Notes: generated from the letters alone by a model not told the origin. Counted from the first letter of the stretch, positions 8,388 to 17,327 are shown. The stretch: DNA of 64,000 bases from Streptomyces viridochromogenes DSM 40736 (GCF_000158955.1 NZ_GG657757.1:3574455-3638454); one strand, 5' to 3'. Numbers and translations: made by a program.

Positions 8388-9605
8388 ATGCCCGAAGCCG
8401 TGATCGTCTCAGCCGCCCGCTCCCCCATCGGCCGCGCCGTCAAGGGCTCCCTCAAGGACATACGCCCGGACGACCTCGCCGCCACCATCGTGCAGGCCGC
8501 CCTCGCGAAGGTCCCCGAGCTGGACCCGAAGGACATCGACGACCTGATGCTCGGCTGCGGCCTGCCCGGCGGCGAGCAGGGCCACAACCTCGGCCGCATC
8601 GTGGCCGTACAGATGGGCATGGACCACCTGCCGGGCTGTACCGTCACCCGGTACTGCTCCTCGTCCCTGCAGACCTCCCGCATGGCCCTGCACGCCATCA
8701 AGGCCGGCGAGGGCGACGTCTTCATCTCGGCCGGTGTCGAGACGGTCTCCCGGTACGCGTTCGGCAGCTCCGACATGCCCGGCACGCACAACCCGCTCTT
8801 CGCCGACGCCGAGGCCCGCACCGCCGAGACCGCCCAGTCCGAGGGCTCCTCCTGGCACGACCCGCGCGAGGACGGCCTGCTGCCCGACCCGTACATCACG
8901 ATGGGCCAGACCGCCGAGAACCTGGCCCGCGCCAAGGGCGTCACCCGCCAGGACATGGACGAGTTCGGCGTCCGCTCGCAGAACCTCGCCGAAGAGGCCA
9001 TCAAGAACGGCTTCTGGGAGCGCGAGATCACCCCGGTGACCCTCCCCGACGGCACGGTCGTCGCCAAGGACGACGGGCCTCGCGCCGGCGTCACCCTGGA
9101 GGCCGTCCAGGGCCTCAAGCCGGTCTTCCGCCCCGACGGCCTGGTCACGGCCGGCAACTGCTGCCCGCTGAACGACGGCGCCGCCGCGCTCGTCGTCATG
9201 TCCGACACCAAGGCCCGCGAGCTCGGCCTCACCCCGCTCGCCCGGATCGTGTCGACCGGCGTCTCCGGCCTCTCCCCCGAGATCATGGGCCTCGGTCCGG
9301 TCGAGGCGAGCAAGCAGGCCCTCAAGCGGGCCGGGCTGACCATCGACGACATCGACCTGGTGGAGATCAACGAGGCGTTCGCCGCCCAGGTGATCCCCTC
9401 CTACCGCGACCTCGGCATCCCGCTGGAGAAGCTGAACGTCAACGGCGGCGCCATCGCCGTCGGCCACCCCTTCGGCATGACCGGCGCCCGCATCACCACC
9501 ACGCTCATCAACTCGCTCCAGTTCCACGACAAGCAGTTCGGCCTGGAGACGATGTGCGTCGGCGGCGGCCAGGGCATGGCCATGGTCATCGAGCGCCTCA
9601 GCTGA
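8388..9605 (+). CDS. Acetyl-CoA C-acetyltransferase (thiolase)
   Basis: This 405-aa thiolase makes or cleaves acetoacetyl-CoA or 3-ketoacyl-CoA in the cytoplasm. The nucleophilic cysteine is Cys90 in RYCSSSLQT, followed by the NEAF motif, the [12 protein letters not shown] histidine block and the C-terminal [10 protein letters not shown] with the second catalytic cysteine. Length is normal. GGAG lies five bases before ATG 8388; the overlapping GTG at 8385 is an alternative. It appears monocistronic, ending at a strong terminator. Confidence 0.93.
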   Translation: MPEAVIVSAARSPIGRAVKGSLKDIRPDDLAATIVQAALAKVPELDPKDIDDLMLGCGLPGGEQGHNLGRIVAVQMGMDHLPGCTVTRYCSSSLQTSRMALHAIKAGEGDVFISAGVETVSRYAFGSSDMPGTHNPLFADAEARTAETAQSEGSSWHDPREDGLLPDPYITMGQTAENLARAKGVTRQDMDEFGVRSQNLAEEAIKNGFWEREITPVTLPDGTVVAKDDGPRAGVTLEAVQGLKPVFRPDGLVTAGNCCPLNDGAAALVVMSDTKARELGLTPLARIVSTGVSGLSPEIMGLGPVEASKQALKRAGLTIDDIDLVEINEAFAAQVIPSYRDLGIPLEKLNVNGGAIAVGHPFGMTGARITTTLINSLQFHDKQFGLETMCVGGGQGMAMVIERLS

Positions 9606-9648
9606 GCGCCGCACCGTAGCCGCAGCGGCACCGCCCGTGAGGCAATGG

Positions 9649-9688
9649 CCCAGAACCCGGAAAGCACCAGGGTTCTGGGCCGTTTTGT
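9649..9688 (+). terminator. Rho-independent-type terminator after the thiolase gene
   Basis: CCCAGAACCC (9649-9658) pairs perfectly with GGGTTCTGGG (9670-9679) across an 11-nt loop and is followed by CCGTTTTGTG. It sits 44 bases past the thiolase stop codon. Confidence 0.75.
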
Positions 9689-9878
9689 GATCCAATCTCC
9701 CCCAGGATGTGACCTATCTCCCTCTACTCGGGGAGATTCCCAGGTCACAGTGGTCACACCCCCTCCCCCGAGACCGAAGCCCTGTCCGTTTCGTGACGTT
9801 ACGCACTGACAGCTGCTTAGTCCGCCCTTCAAGCTGATGTAGGAAGTCGGGGGTCGACTTTGAACCGGGAGTACGTCA

Positions 9879-10658
9879 GTGAGCGCCATGCCGATCGCGT
9901 TGCTGGTCACCACGGCCGCCACGGGCGCCGTGGGTGTCGCCGTCCTGCGCACCGTCCTGCAGCTGCGCCGACAGGTCGCCGCCCTGCACACCGCGCTGGC
10001 CGAGAACCGCGCCGCCATGACCCGCGCCCTGCTGCCCGCCGCCCGTACCGCTGACGCGGACGAGATACGGGCCGCCGTGGCCGCGGCGCTCGCCGAGGAG
10101 CGGGAGCGCGAGCTCGCCGAGGCGCGGGCGTTCTGGGCCGCCCAGGAGACCCGTGACGCCTCCGACGCGCCGTCGCTGCTGGGCCTGCCCGAGACCGACC
10201 TTTTCCTGCCCCGGCAGTCCGATTTCGCGGGTCTGGAGCCGGTGTCCGAGCCCGGCGCGGACACCGAGGAGCCGGCCGGCGAGTCCGCCGAGCTGGCCGC
10301 GGCCCGTCGCCGCCACCCCTCCCACCCGGACTTCGTGCCGAACCCCTCGCCCGTGGTGAACGACCACGAGCGCACGGTCGCCACCCTGGAGGAGCTGGCC
10401 GCCTCCCGCGTCGAACTGACGGACGTCCGCCCGGGCCCCCTGGGCACCCTCGACGTCTACGTCTTCGCCGACGGCACGACCCTGTGCATGACCCCGGGCC
10501 ACCGCGAGACCGCGGAACGCCTCGCCACCGCCCTGCGCACAGGCAAGACCCCGACCCTCCTGGGCGGCTCGGGCGTATCAGGCGCGTACTCACTCACGTT
10601 CGAGTGCGGCGAGGAGAACGTCTACATCCTGGCGGACCGGGTCATCGCTTCCCTATAG
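9879..10658 (+). CDS. Hypothetical protein with N-terminal membrane anchor
   Basis: This 259-aa protein starts with a hydrophobic segment (residues ~4-24), then an Ala/Glu/Arg-rich helical, probably coiled-coil region (~27-90). An acidic linker follows, and a C-terminal conserved-looking domain (about 150-259) ends in a hydrophobic strand pattern ([17 protein letters not shown]... [13 protein letters not shown]). I do not recognise the family. The GTG at 9879 has GGGAG seven bases upstream; ATG 9888 is the alternative start. It stands alone between a terminator and a repeat element. Confidence 0.75.
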   Translation: MSAMPIALLVTTAATGAVGVAVLRTVLQLRRQVAALHTALAENRAAMTRALLPAARTADADEIRAAVAAALAEERERELAEARAFWAAQETRDASDAPSLLGLPETDLFLPRQSDFAGLEPVSEPGADTEEPAGESAELAAARRRHPSHPDFVPNPSPVVNDHERTVATLEELAASRVELTDVRPGPLGTLDVYVFADGTTLCMTPGHRETAERLATALRTGKTPTLLGGSGVSGAYSLTFECGEENVYILADRVIASL

Positions 10659-10660
10659 GG

Positions 10661-10750
10661 AAGCGCCCCCAAGGGGCGCGGGGCTGTATCGATGTGCGGC
10701 TCCGCCGCGCGGGCGCGACAAGCCACACACAACCCGCACCCGCGCACGGC
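10661..10750. repeat. Dispersed Streptomyces-type intergenic repeat
   Basis: The region starts GGAAGCGCCCCCAAGGGGCG, itself a CGCCCC/GGGGCG hairpin, and continues with CGGGGCTGTATCGATGTGCG and GCTCCGCCGCG. From memory this is a very frequent extragenic repeat in Streptomyces, usually placed just after a stop codon, as here. Confidence 0.55.
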
Positions 10751-10751
10751 G

Positions 10752-11063
10752 CTAAACCCCCGCCCGCTTCTGCGCCTCCTCCACCACCCTCACGGCGTCG
10801 TCGACGTCCGACGCACTGGGAATCACGACCGCCAGATCATGCCCGGCCACGGTGATCTGATCTGCGGCAGCAAACATCCCCGCATCGGGCATCTCCCGAG
10901 GCTCCACCCCCGGTTCCTCCAGAGCCTGCGCCCTGCGGGCCAACTCCCGGGCCAGCCCGAGAGCCTCGGCGGCAGCGCCCCGCTGCAGCCGACTCTGGGG
11001 CGCAGCCCTCAAACGATCGGCGAAGTGATCCACCGCACGGGTCAGAGGCGTCGTATCAACCAC
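10752..11063 (-). CDS. Small hypothetical protein
   Basis: This 103-aa protein is predicted to be alpha-helical, with an Ala/Arg/Glu-rich middle. No family is recognised. I chose the GTG at 11061-11063 because TACGCT on the minus strand ends six bases before it and TTGGCA lies 19 bp further upstream, which fits a leaderless transcript. A longer frame to 11111 exists but would start upstream of that promoter. Confidence 0.6.
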   Translation of the reverse strand: MVDTTPLTRAVDHFADRLRAAPQSRLQRGAAAEALGLARELARRAQALEEPGVEPREMPDAGMFAAADQITVAGHDLAVVIPSASDVDDAVRVVEEAQKRAGV

Positions 11064-11164
11064 GTCGCGAGCGTACGCGTCGCACCGGGACTGTTGCCAA
11101 CGGGCGAACACTCAGGCACCGTGACCTGAAGGACCGGCTTACATCCCAGCGTCCGGAGGCGCCG

Positions 11165-11395
11165 ATGTCCCAAGTCTTCTCCGAAGAGACTCATCGCAAC
11201 ATGCTCGCCCGCATCCCCCACTGCACCGGTCGTCAGATCTCCGACTGGCTGCGCACCGTCGACGAAGGCCCGGCGCTCTTCCGCTTCGAGGAAAAGGTCA
11301 GCTGGCTCCGGCACGAACACAACCTGGCGTACGGCCACGCCAAGGCGATCGTCCACGAGTACGACCTGAGGAGGGCCGCGCGCAAACTGCTCTGA
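11165..11395 (+). CDS. DUF4287-like small protein
   Basis: This 76-aa protein fits the DUF4287 pattern: an N-terminal TGRQISDWLRTV segment and a C-terminal LRHEHNLAYGHAKAIVHEYDLRR segment. Its biochemical role is unknown. The ATG has GGAGG seven bases upstream. It is convergent with the Bax-inhibitor-like gene, with a shared terminator between them. Confidence 0.82.
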   Translation: MSQVFSEETHRNMLARIPHCTGRQISDWLRTVDEGPALFRFEEKVSWLRHEHNLAYGHAKAIVHEYDLRRAARKLL

Positions 11396-11410
11396 GCGCG
11401 CGAACGACAA

Positions 11411-11437
11411 GGGCCCCGGTCGAAGCCGGGGCCCTTT
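11411..11437. terminator. Bidirectional terminator
   Basis: GGGCCCCGG (11411-11419) pairs with CCGGGGCCC (11426-11434) with a 6-nt loop, then TTT on the plus strand. It lies between the convergent DUF4287 and Bax-inhibitor-like genes. Confidence 0.75.
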
Positions 11438-11456
11438 CGCGTACGACCGTCGAGGA

Positions 11457-12365
11457 CTAGTCGTTGCTGTTGAGGATCGAGATGAGCCTCAGGAACTCCA
11501 TGTAGATCCACACCAGCGTCAGCGTCAGGCCGAAGGCCGCGAGCCACGCCTCCTCGCGCGGGGCGCCGTAGGCGACGCCGTCCTCGACCTGCTTGAAGTC
11601 CAGGGCGAGGAAGCAGGCGCCGAGGATGATGCCGATGACGCCGAAGACGACACCGAGGGCACCACTGCGGAAGCCGAGGCCGTCACCGCCGCCGAACACC
11701 GCGAACAGCAGGTTCACGGTCATCAGCAGGATGAAGCCGAGCGCGGCCGCCATCACGAAGCCGTAGAAGCGCCGGTTGACGCGGATCCAGCCGGCCTTGT
11801 AGGCGATCAGCACACCGGCGAAGACCGCCATGGTGCCGATCACCGCCTGCATGGCGGCGCCGTCGGCGATGCGGTTGTCGACGATGTTGGACACGACGCC
11901 GAGGAAGACACCCTCGAACGCGGCGTACGTCAGGATCAGCGCGGGCGAGGCCTTGCGCTTGAAGGACTGCACGAACGCCAGGACCATGCCGATCAGCGCG
12001 GCGCCGATGCCGATGCCGTAGCTACGGCTGATGTTGGCGTCGTCGACCGGCAGCAGGGCCCAGGAGAGCGCCGCGGTGAGGATGAGCACACCGAGCGTGC
12101 TCGCCGTGCGCAGGACGACGTCGTCGATGGTCATCCGGCCGGTGGTGGCCGGAGCCTGCGGCGGTGCGCCGTACTGCAGGTCCTGCTGGGCGTAGGGGTT
12201 CTGCGCGTACGGGTTCTGCGCGTACGGGGCGCCCGTCGGCTGGGCGTACGGGTTGCCCTGCGTGGCAACAGCGGGACCCCCGGCCTGCGGCGCGGTGTTG
12301 AAGCCCGCGTAGCCGTTGTCGCGGCTGAACCCCCGTCGCGAGAAGACCGGGTTTCTGCTCCTCAT
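11457..12365 (-). CDS. Bax inhibitor-1/YccA family membrane protein
   Basis: This 302-aa integral membrane protein has seven hydrophobic segments between residues ~85 and 300, typical of the TMBIM/YccA family; members include calcium-leak channels and FtsH interactors. Its cytoplasmic N-terminus is unusual in carrying short NPYAQ-type repeats (NPYAQPTGAPYAQNPYAQ), a low-complexity Tyr/Pro/Gln tail common in actinobacterial membrane proteins. The ATG at 12363-12365 is preceded by GGAGGAGTG. The physiological role in Streptomyces is not known. Confidence 0.9.
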   Translation of the reverse strand: MRSRNPVFSRRGFSRDNGYAGFNTAPQAGGPAVATQGNPYAQPTGAPYAQNPYAQNPYAQQDLQYGAPPQAPATTGRMTIDDVVLRTASTLGVLILTAALSWALLPVDDANISRSYGIGIGAALIGMVLAFVQSFKRKASPALILTYAAFEGVFLGVVSNIVDNRIADGAAMQAVIGTMAVFAGVLIAYKAGWIRVNRRFYGFVMAAALGFILLMTVNLLFAVFGGGDGLGFRSGALGVVFGVIGIILGACFLALDFKQVEDGVAYGAPREEAWLAAFGLTLTLVWIYMEFLRLISILNSND

Positions 12366-12517
12366 TTCACTCCTCCATGGCCACCGTGCGTGGCCTTGGC
12401 TCAAGAGTAATAGGTAGGCAAAGGATTGACCCTAGTGCTTGGGGAGGATCTTTCCCTCGTCGTGGTGCGCAACACGCTACGCCGCCTCGTGATTCCCCTC
12501 ACTGGAGGGGGGGTTCC

Positions 12518-13696
12518 TCATCCGCCGAACGGGAAACCCGTGTAGCCCTCGGCCAGGTCGGTCTCGGCGGCCCGCGAGGAGGCGATGCGCTCCAGTCGGG
12601 CGAGCTGGAGCCGGTCCTCGAAGCCGGTCGCGCCGGGGGCCCGGTGCAGGAGGGTCGTCATGTCGTAGGAGAACCGCTCGGCCTGCCAGATCCGGCGCAG
12701 GCAGGTCTCCGAGTAGGCGTCGAGCAGGTCGGGTGAGCCGGTTTCCTGCTGGTGGGTCAGGGCCCGGGCGAACGTCACGACGTCACCGACAGCGAGGTTC
12801 AGCCCCTTGGCCCCGGTCGGTGGCACGATGTGGGCCGCGTCACCGGCGAGGAAGAGGCGGCCGTGGCGCATGGGCTCGTGGACGTAGGAGCGCATGGGCG
12901 TCACCGACTTCTGCGTGATCGGGCCGCGCTCCAGGCGCCAGTCGTCGGCGGTCTCGAAACGGCGCCCCAGCTCGTCCCAGATCTCCTCGTCGCTCCACTC
13001 CCCGGCGTCCGTGCCGTCGGGCACCTGGAGGTAGAGGCGGGAGACGGACGGCGACCGCATGGACAGCAGGGCGAAGCCGCGGTCGTGGCGGGCGTAGACC
13101 AGCTCGTCGTGCGAGGGCGGCACGTCGGCGAGGATGCCGAGCCAGCCGAAGGGGTACGTCCGTTCGAAGACCTGGACCAGTTCGGCGGGGATGGCCTTGC
13201 GCGCCACGCCCCAGAAGCCGTCGCAGCCGACGACGTACGCACACTCCAGCACGTCCTCGCGGCCCTCGCGCCGGAAGCGGACGCGCGGGGCGTCGGTGTC
13301 CGCGCCCTCGACGGCCAGTGCCTCCGCCTCGAACAGCAGCGGGCCGCCGTCCTGGAGTTGGAGGGCGATGAGGTCCTTGCAGACCTCGGTCTGGGCGTAG
13401 ACCGTCACGGACCGGCCGCCGGTGAGGGCGGGGAAGTCGACGCGGTGGCGCCTGCGGTCGAAGCGGAGTTCGATGCCGTCGTGGCGCAGACCCTCGCGGT
13501 CCATGCGCTCACCGGCACCGGCCGCGCGCAGTACGTCCGCCGTCCCCTGCTCCAGGATCCCGGCCCGCTGCCGCCGTTCGACATAGGCGCGGTCGCGGCT
13601 CTCCAGGACGACCGAGTCGATGCCGGCGTTGTGGAGCAGCCGGGCCAGGAGGAGGCCGGCCGGGCCCGCTCCGAGGATGCCGACGGTGGCGCGCAT
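12518..13696 (-). CDS. pobA: 4-hydroxybenzoate 3-monooxygenase
   Basis: This 392-aa flavoprotein hydroxylates 4-hydroxybenzoate to protocatechuate using NAD(P)H and oxygen, feeding the beta-ketoadipate pathway. It has the FAD dinucleotide fold ILGAGPAGL at the N-terminus, RAGILEQ (the substrate-side loop), VVGCDGFWG (DG motif) and LAGDAAHIVPPTGAKGLNLA (second FAD motif). Length matches the family (~394 aa). The ATG at 13694-13696 has GAAGGTG upstream. A palindrome 59-82 bp upstream (13755-13778) may be its operator. No pca genes are in the window. Confidence 0.93.
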   Translation of the reverse strand: MRATVGILGAGPAGLLLARLLHNAGIDSVVLESRDRAYVERRQRAGILEQGTADVLRAAGAGERMDREGLRHDGIELRFDRRRHRVDFPALTGGRSVTVYAQTEVCKDLIALQLQDGGPLLFEAEALAVEGADTDAPRVRFRREGREDVLECAYVVGCDGFWGVARKAIPAELVQVFERTYPFGWLGILADVPPSHDELVYARHDRGFALLSMRSPSVSRLYLQVPDGTDAGEWSDEEIWDELGRRFETADDWRLERGPITQKSVTPMRSYVHEPMRHGRLFLAGDAAHIVPPTGAKGLNLAVGDVVTFARALTHQQETGSPDLLDAYSETCLRRIWQAERFSYDMTTLLHRAPGATGFEDRLQLARLERIASSRAAETDLAEGYTGFPFGG

Positions 13697-13754
13697 CGGG
13701 CACCTTCTCTCTCAGGTTCATGGAGTGCGTCCGCCCGCAATGCGCGTGCGTTCG

Positions 13755-13778
13755 CACAGTGAAAATTATTTCACTGTG
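13755..13778. promoter_or_regulatory. Perfect palindrome upstream of pobA, at the island edge
   Basis: CACAGTGAAA (13755-13764) and TTTCACTGTG (13769-13778) are perfect 10-bp arms around ATTA. The core AGTGAA-N6-TTCACT recurs at 19980-19997 beside the other end of the island. It could be a pobA operator, the end of the bldA region or part of an attachment-site arm. Confidence 0.5.
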
Positions 13779-13789
13779 TTCGGATGTGA

Positions 13790-13885
13790 GTTTCCGACGG
13801 CATGCGCCCGCTGTCAACGGGCATGCCGTGAACTCTTCAATGAACCATGCAGGGGTCGGAAGGTGCCCGGAGCCGGACTTGAACC
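13790..13885. repeat. Left direct repeat of the island (attachment-site copy)
   Basis: Bases 13790-13879 are identical to 20006-20095. After one mismatch (T at 13880 versus C at 20096) five more bases match. The copy contains the last 22 bases of a tRNA-Leu gene (T-arm and acceptor end, 13864-13885) plus 74 bp downstream of it, including a hairpin at 13797-13829. This is what a tRNA-targeted integrative element leaves at its distal end. Confidence 0.9.
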
Positions 13886-14183
13886 CTTGCGGGCCAAGGC
13901 TCTGACCTGCGACGACTCCGCGACCAGCGGTTTTCATCCCTCCTCAGCCCCCCTCAGACCTCCCGTGCGCCCATCCTTGGGCGCACTGGACGCACGCCTC
14001 CTATGCAGGGGAGGACAGCTCTGGACCGTCCTGCATGCGCCCTATTGCGTCCGTGCGCCCGCCGGAGGACCGTGGCATCCCCGACTAGGCGGATGCGTGC
14101 AGTCTCCAAGAGGCACCCGAAAGCGGTAAGCGCTTCAGTGGTCTGACGACTGTTCACCGCGCGGCGCCCTCCAGAGCGGACCG

Positions 14184-15056
14184 TCAGACGTCTCTCTGGT
14201 TCACGAACCCTAGGGACGCCAAACCCTCCGCCCGGCACAGCCGGTCGGACGCGCCGCCGACCTCCGTCTGCAGAAGCTGATACGCGGCACCCTGCTGGTA
14301 GCCCCAGTGCATCGCCGCCCGCCACAGAGCCCGCCCGTATCCGTCCCCCCGGTACTCCGGCAGCACGCCGAAGTACTGGGGCAGCTGGCGCACCGCGCCA
14401 GCCGGGTCGGCCATCGTCTCCATGGGGCCGATGGCGCCGGCCACGCGGCCCCCGTGGAGGACCGTGAGGACCGGGCCTACCGTCCCCGCCTGCATCTGCT
14501 CATGGAGGAACGCGAACCCGTCGGCCGCCATCCGTTCCGCGAACTCCGCGAACCCCTCCTCCTCCCGGAGCTGCTTGTCGTGGTGGACCTCCACGGCCGG
14601 CACCCCTCCCGGCCCCTGGGCGAAGTCCTTCAGCTGCACACGGGTCCCGACACCCCGGGCGTACGCCTCGGGCTGCTCGGGGCCTAGGAACCACACCACA
14701 CGGGCCTTGGCGGCAGCGTGAACGGCGGCCAGCTTGCGGGCCAGGTCGGCGCCGGCGGTCAGGCTGTCCGGCTCCGCCCCGTACACATGGACCTTGACGA
14801 CCCCGGCGCCGCGCTCCAGGAGGGTCGGCACGAGCGTCTGCGTCCGGTCGTGCTCAATGGCGTCCACGAGGACGCTCTCCGCCTTGACGGGCGACCAGCG
14901 GCGGTCCTTGTCGTAAGGGAGGAAGCGGCCGGTGCCGGCGACCTCCACGACCGCCTCGAACATGTCAGGGACGGGGTCGCCCGGGCGGACCGGGCCAAGA
15001 GTCGGCACGTACGGCACGGGCATCACGGGCTCCATCCAGCCCCAGTGAAAGCGCAT
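14184..15056 (-). CDS. GNAT-family acetyltransferase (island)
   Basis: This 290-aa protein has a C-terminal GNAT domain (about residues 150-285), with the acetyl-CoA binding segment FGVLPEYRGDGYGRALWRAAMHWG. The N-terminal ~130 residues are of unknown type. The substrate is unknown; the modified peptide of the neighbouring locus is a possible target but this is only inferred. TAGCGT on the minus strand ends six bases before the ATG at 15054-15056, indicating a leaderless transcript separate from the radical SAM operon, whose terminator lies just upstream. Confidence 0.75.
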   Translation of the reverse strand: MRFHWGWMEPVMPVPYVPTLGPVRPGDPVPDMFEAVVEVAGTGRFLPYDKDRRWSPVKAESVLVDAIEHDRTQTLVPTLLERGAGVVKVHVYGAEPDSLTAGADLARKLAAVHAAAKARVVWFLGPEQPEAYARGVGTRVQLKDFAQGPGGVPAVEVHHDKQLREEEGFAEFAERMAADGFAFLHEQMQAGTVGPVLTVLHGGRVAGAIGPMETMADPAGAVRQLPQYFGVLPEYRGDGYGRALWRAAMHWGYQQGAAYQLLQTEVGGASDRLCRAEGLASLGFVNQRDV

Positions 15057-15087
15057 GACCGCACGCTACCCACCCGGCGCGCATGCC

Positions 15088-15121
15088 GCAGGCCCCGACC
15101 GGAACTGCTGGCGGGGCCTGC
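15088..15121 (-). terminator. Terminator of the radical SAM/peptide operon
   Basis: GCAGGCCCCG (15088-15097) pairs perfectly with CGGGGCCTGC (15112-15121) around a 14-nt loop. It starts 21 bases after the stop codon of the small peptide gene, marking that gene as the last of its operon. Confidence 0.7.
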
Positions 15122-15142
15122 GTTCATGACCGGACGCGGCCG

Positions 15143-15340
15143 CTAGTGCGGGTTGTCGTCACCGGCGGCACAGCTGCACTTGGCACTGTCCATGACGGTG
15201 TCCATGTCCGCGATCCCGGTGACCGTCCTCACCGGAGGCACCGCCGCGAGGACGGGCCGGGTGAAGTACGGCTCGCTGCTCCCGGGGCCGTCGCCCGGGA
15301 GAGGACGGCGCGGCGAGATCTCGACTGCTACAGCGGTCAT
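15143..15340 (-). CDS. Putative RiPP precursor peptide, 65 aa
   Basis: This 65-aa peptide starts three bases after the radical SAM stop codon, so the two genes are probably translationally coupled. Residues 1-50 look like a leader without cysteine. The C-terminus (residues 54-65, KCSCAAGDDNPH) holds the only two cysteines, Cys55 and Cys57, and two aspartates, Asp61 and Asp62. Cys57-A-A-G-Asp61 is a CX3D spacing, the one crosslinked by Cys-to-Asp thioethers in freyrasin-type ranthipeptides. The link to that chemistry is inference. I do not recognise the peptide itself. A terminator follows it directly. Some small peptides beside radical SAM genes are not precursors, so confidence is moderate. 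Confidence 0.7.
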   Translation of the reverse strand: MTAVAVEISPRRPLPGDGPGSSEPYFTRPVLAAVPPVRTVTGIADMDTVMDSAKCSCAAGDDNPH

Positions 15341-15343
15341 CGC

Positions 15344-16462
15344 TCAACCTGCTTTCTTATCTCCGTGCTGGCAGTAAGCGGCCAGCGGCGCCTTCGCCTC
15401 CTGGTAGTGCTTAGCCAGGGGCCTGCACACGCGGCAGGAACCGGCCAGGGTGCATCCCGAGCACCCGCCGGTGCGAAGCATGAGGCGGTCAGCGATCGCG
15501 CCCAGCCGGGCCAGGCCCTCGATGCCCTCATGGGGCAGGCTGATCTGATCGTCACGACCGATCTTGCAGATGGACACCAGCCCGTGCGGGTCCATGTGAA
15601 AGAAGGTGTGGCCGGCGTTGCAGCCGGTGAAGGTCTTGCGGACCCGGAGGTGCTCGGCGGACTGCGCGGTGAGGACTTCCCCGCCGCCGTAGATCGTCGG
15701 CGTGATGTTCGTGAACACCTCGTACTCGACGCCCCAGCCCCGGCAGAGGTCGATCATGGCCTGTTCCTCGTGACCGTTGTCCTCCGTCACGACGATGGAC
15801 ATGCGGAGCGGCAGCCGGGCGTGCCGGGCGGCGTTCATGCCCTGAACGAACTGGTCCCACGCGCCCTCGCGCTGCGTCAGCTCGTCATAGCTGCGCTTCG
15901 TCGCTCCGTACACCGACACCGTCACCCGGTACGGCGGGCGCTCCGCGAACATGTCGAGGAGGTTCTGCCGCCACAGCAGGGAGGCGTTCGTCGAGACCGT
16001 GATCATCATGCCGTGGTCCCACGCGTGCCGGTAGGACCGCATGAAGTCCTTGTCGACGGTCGGCTCCCCGCCGGTCACCTGGAGGAACAGCACCCCCGCC
16101 TCCGCCATGACGTCCAGGCACCGGCGCTTGTCCTCCCACGGCATCCCGGAGTTCATCTTCAGCCCGAGATAGCAGTGCTTGCACGCGTAGTTACAGCCCA
16201 GGTTGATCTCCCAACTGGCCTTGCCGTACCCCCACGTCGAGGGCTGGCGGACGAGCAGGAACTCACCGGCCGGGCGGCCGGTCACGCCCAGGTCGTCCCA
16301 CTGCTCGCGGACGGCGTCGGCCAGCCAGGCCGGGGCCGGCGCGGCCGGGTCGAGGACGCGCAGCTCCTCGTAACGGTCCACGGGCAGCAGGGCACCACCG
16401 CGGCTCCCCGGCCGTACGAGGACGTGCTGCTCCAGAAACGGACTGGCGATCACGGAATGCAT
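15344..16462 (-). CDS. Radical SAM/SPASM peptide-modifying enzyme
   Basis: This 372-aa protein has a radical SAM core with CNYACKHC (Cys90, Cys94, Cys97: CX3CX2C, ligating the SAM-bound 4Fe-4S cluster) and the SAM-contacting GGEP at 131-134. A SPASM-type region follows: Cys281-X12-Gly-X4-Cys299, then Cys334, Cys337, Cys343, Cys346 and Cys364, enough for two auxiliary clusters. The N-terminal 80 residues resemble a small peptide-binding domain (LLPVDRYEELRVLD). Such enzymes crosslink ribosomal peptides. The ATG at 16460-16462 has GGAGCC upstream; an in-frame 97-codon extension is Pro/Arg-rich and contains a strong hairpin, so it was left out. The likely substrate is the peptide encoded immediately downstream. 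Confidence 0.92.
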   Translation of the reverse strand: MHSVIASPFLEQHVLVRPGSRGGALLPVDRYEELRVLDPAAPAPAWLADAVREQWDDLGVTGRPAGEFLLVRQPSTWGYGKASWEINLGCNYACKHCYLGLKMNSGMPWEDKRRCLDVMAEAGVLFLQVTGGEPTVDKDFMRSYRHAWDHGMMITVSTNASLLWRQNLLDMFAERPPYRVTVSVYGATKRSYDELTQREGAWDQFVQGMNAARHARLPLRMSIVVTEDNGHEEQAMIDLCRGWGVEYEVFTNITPTIYGGGEVLTAQSAEHLRVRKTFTGCNAGHTFFHMDPHGLVSICKIGRDDQISLPHEGIEGLARLGAIADRLMLRTGGCSGCTLAGSCRVCRPLAKHYQEAKAPLAAYCQHGDKKAG

Positions 16463-16749
16463 GCAGGCTCCAAGAGTGAGTCGGTCGCTCAGGTCGGGGG
16501 CGGGAGTCCGGGGAGGACGGCCCCGGCCGCACGGTCGGCCGGGGCCCTCGCCCCGGCGCCGCCCTCCCCCAGGAGGGACACCGGGACGATGTCCCGCCCC
16601 GGGCCGGGACCGTCCACAGTGGGAGGAGGGCGGAGGTCGGGCGCCGGACTCCATCGGCGTCATGCCGGCCAGGGGCGGGAGTTCAGAGGTGGAGGCAGTA
16701 GCCAGAGCGGTGCCGACCACCATGCAGGCGACCGCCTCCGTACGGGCTG
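16463..16749. other. Spacer before the radical SAM gene
   Basis: No independent gene was found in these 287 bp. The minus-strand frame is open into the radical SAM gene but has the composition of non-coding GC-rich DNA. The region contains a strong hairpin (16519-16546) and a smaller GTCCCG/CGGGAC hairpin near 16590-16610. Confidence 0.55.
16519..16546 (-). terminator. Strong hairpin upstream of the radical SAM gene
   Basis: GGCCCCGGCCG (16519-16529) pairs perfectly with CGGCCGGGGCC (16536-16546) around a 6-nt loop, 57 bases before the radical SAM start codon. It could end transcription from the zinc-ribbon gene, or act as an attenuator that lowers read-through into the radical SAM and peptide genes. 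Confidence 0.55.
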
Positions 16750-17327
16750 TCACAGCGGCCCCTCACGCACGAGGCGGAGGTGCCGGCCGGTGCAGCCCCG
16801 CAGGGTCGACGACCAGCACGGCGGGCAGGCGAACAGTGCCCCGACCGGGCCGGACTGCTCATACCGCCAGCCCAGCAGGCGGCGGCGCGCGTCGGCGTCC
16901 CGCACCAGGTGCACATCTGTATCGGCACCGCGGCCGGGAGCGGCCCGACCACAAACTCCACCGCCATGCGCAATGGGTCGGCGTCCGTCGCCCAGTGACG
17001 GCGCGTCGGGACGCGCAGCCACTGCATCACGTCCCGGTGCCCGCCGGGCCCGCACATCAGCAGTTCCGCGCCCTGCCCGTGTACCTGGATGCCGGCGGTC
17101 CGGGTGTCGGGCCACGTGTCCGCGCTGCCGGGCGGGACCGGCCACAGCAGGTGGCCGGCGGCCGGGTCCTCAAGGACCGGCTCGGACCGGTCCGCCAGGA
17201 CGTCCAGGACGAGAGGCCCCCACCTGGCGGGCACGGTGACGGCGTTCCATGTGCCGTCGACGGCGACCAGGTCCAGCGGCCCGTACTGCGGCAGGTACGG
17301 CGGCGCCATCAGCGCTGCGGTGGCCAT
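16750..17327 (-). pseudogene. Zinc-ribbon-type hypothetical protein, apparent frameshift
   Basis: The start is the ATG at 17325-17327, with GGAGGAGGTGA upstream, overlapping the HATPase 3' end by 19 bp. The frame gives ~145 sensible residues (APPYLPQYGPLDLVAVDGTW... RMAVEFVVGPLP) ending at CTWCGTPTR. It then becomes Arg/Gly/Ala-rich until 16683. The next frame, ending at 16750, carries RRLLGWRYEQSGPVGALFACPPCW. Together CTWC and CPPC would make one zinc ribbon, so a single indel near 16890-16920 is the simplest explanation. Alternatives are two overlapping genes or programmed frameshifting. I recall similar proteins beside HATPase/XRE genes in Streptomyces; the function is unknown. Confidence 0.6.

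Larger units (their letters stand above)
13697..14183. other. Gene-free 487-bp region holding the left island junction
   Basis: This gap holds the palindrome at 13755-13778 and the left copy of the island repeat (13790-13885). From 13886 to 14183 is about 300 bp of anonymous sequence on the island side. I looked there for an integrase or excisionase 3' end and found no frame with convincing content on either strand. Confidence 0.6.

Noticed and set aside
13886..14183. Possible integrase or excisionase remnant at the left island end
   Set aside because: No frame on either strand shows integrase residues (R...HxxR...Y) or coding-like composition.
16463..16753. In-frame N-terminal extension of the radical SAM protein, or a separate peptide gene there
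   Set aside because: It has no stop before the enzyme, is Pro/Arg/Gly-rich, and contains an 11-bp perfect hairpin. The ATG at 16462 has its own SD.
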